Origin: Streptosporangiaceae bacterium
GTDB taxonomy: Bacteria > Actinomycetota > Actinomycetes > Streptosporangiales > Streptosporangiaceae
Direction of reading: 5' to 3'
Assembly: GCA_030052355.1 (NCBI GenBank)
Contig: JASIGS010000134.1
Span: 1-5,707, forward strand
Length of the DNA stretch: 5,707 nucleotides
Shown in pieces: positions 5,343 through 5,707 of this stretch. Both the position numbers and the translations under genes were made by a program. The notes under the pieces are model-generated. The model ran no database searches and was not told the DNA's origin. It saw nothing but the letters and a program-made list of their open reading frames with translations. How positions within the stretch are numbered: position 1 is the first letter of the stretch; the number at the start of each line of letters is the position of its first letter.

Positions 5343-5707
5343 GAGACAAGCATTCCCCTATGTATCGCTATCTGAAAAGTACCGACTTCCGTAGCAGTAC
5401 CGTCGCAGCCGAAGATGTCGGTGTGCCCGAGTTGCCAGCCTGGGCACCGGATGTCCTCCTCGGCAAGGCCCTTGACCCGTCCTGCCGTCACATGGGCACC
5501 CCGGTAGCGGACATGGGACTGGTCCGTTTCGGTCCGCGTCAAGGAGGGGGTGACGCGGGTCGAGTTGCTGCTCCCACCAGGCTGGTGCCCGATCGCAGCG
5601 AGCCTGTTTGCCCAGGTGGAGGACCAGATCGCGGGGCCGACGCGTACCAGTGGGCGCAGCTTGCCAGGATCGGTCAAGGCGGCGGCCGCGCCATCAGGAA
5701 CCTGCCG
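5339..5707 (-). pseudogene. Decayed N-terminal Rieske [2Fe-2S] domain fragment (runs off right edge)
   Basis: The minus-strand frame is open from the right edge to TGA at 5341-5339. Its middle reads YRGAHVTAGRVKG then EEDIRCPGWQLG, close to the Rieske pattern CPHRGA...CPYHGW. Removing one base, T at 5506 of the minus strand, restores CPHRGAH by joining the neighbouring frame. Likewise VRVGP joins RDLVLHLG in that frame at about 5632-5640 if one base was lost. The second cluster motif lacks two residues, including the histidine of CPxH. No oxygenase catalytic domain follows, because the IclR gene starts at once. I conclude it is a truncated, frameshifted relic of a Rieske-type oxygenase or ferredoxin gene. 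It could still be expressed as an unrelated frame, and the segment between the two shifts is longer than usual. Confidence 0.5.
5343..5402 (-). promoter_or_regulatory. AT-rich leader/promoter candidate of the IclR-family gene
   Basis: The stretch 5343-5390 is clearly richer in A and T than its surroundings, as promoters often are in high-GC genomes. The heptamer AGTACCG occurs twice, 18 bases apart (5378-5384 and 5396-5402), a possible regulator site. No -35/-10 pair convinces me. A purine-rich AGGGGA lies 11 bases before the ATG. Confidence 0.25.

Noticed and set aside
1..5707. CRISPR arrays, tRNA or rRNA genes, insertion sequences, integration sites
   Set aside because: No regularly spaced repeats, no tRNA-like cloverleaf or TTCGA arm in context, no transposase motifs and no terminal inverted repeats with target duplications were seen.

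Overview
The window is about 70% GC, with strong GC bias at third codon positions, GTG and TTG starts, a lipobox lipoprotein and an actinobacterial-type LytM-like secreted protein. This points to a high-GC actinomycete chromosome; the species cannot be named from sequence alone. There are six intact genes, one gene tail at the left edge, and one decayed gene fragment at the right edge.

Layout: (1) Positions 1-45 look like the last codons of a plus-strand gene, which meets a minus-strand secreted LytM/M23-fold protein (167-1048). In that protein the histidine metal ligands expected of the peptidase appear to be missing. (2) Its roughly 300-base upstream region carries a perfect 17+17 bp inverted repeat (1257-1296). 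The centre reads TGTGA-N2-TA-N2-TCACA, the consensus CRP/GlxR operator. (3) Positions 3043-1345 are a tightly packed minus-strand operon: a DUF4232-type lipoprotein, an NYN (PIN-like RNase) plus OST-HTH/LOTUS protein joined by an ATGA overlap, and an 85-residue single-pass membrane protein 5 bases downstream. (4) A 276-base divergent region separates this operon from a plus-strand class V aminotransferase-fold PLP enzyme of the isopenicillin N epimerase-like group (3320-4522). (5) That gene converges on a minus-strand IclR-family regulator (4542-5342). (6) Upstream of the regulator, 5339-5707 holds what looks like a decayed N-terminal Rieske [2Fe-2S] domain with two offsetting frameshifts and a missing cluster ligand.

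How the genes may work together: the operon couples an RNA-binding/RNase protein to two envelope-associated proteins, which suggests a membrane-linked RNA function not known to me by name. The CRP-type palindrome suggests cAMP-responsive control of the envelope protein at 167-1048, as CRP is known to control other cell-wall genes in actinobacteria. The right third looks like a partly eroded catabolic locus, with a regulator, a PLP enzyme and an oxygenase remnant. None of these links is proven by the sequence.
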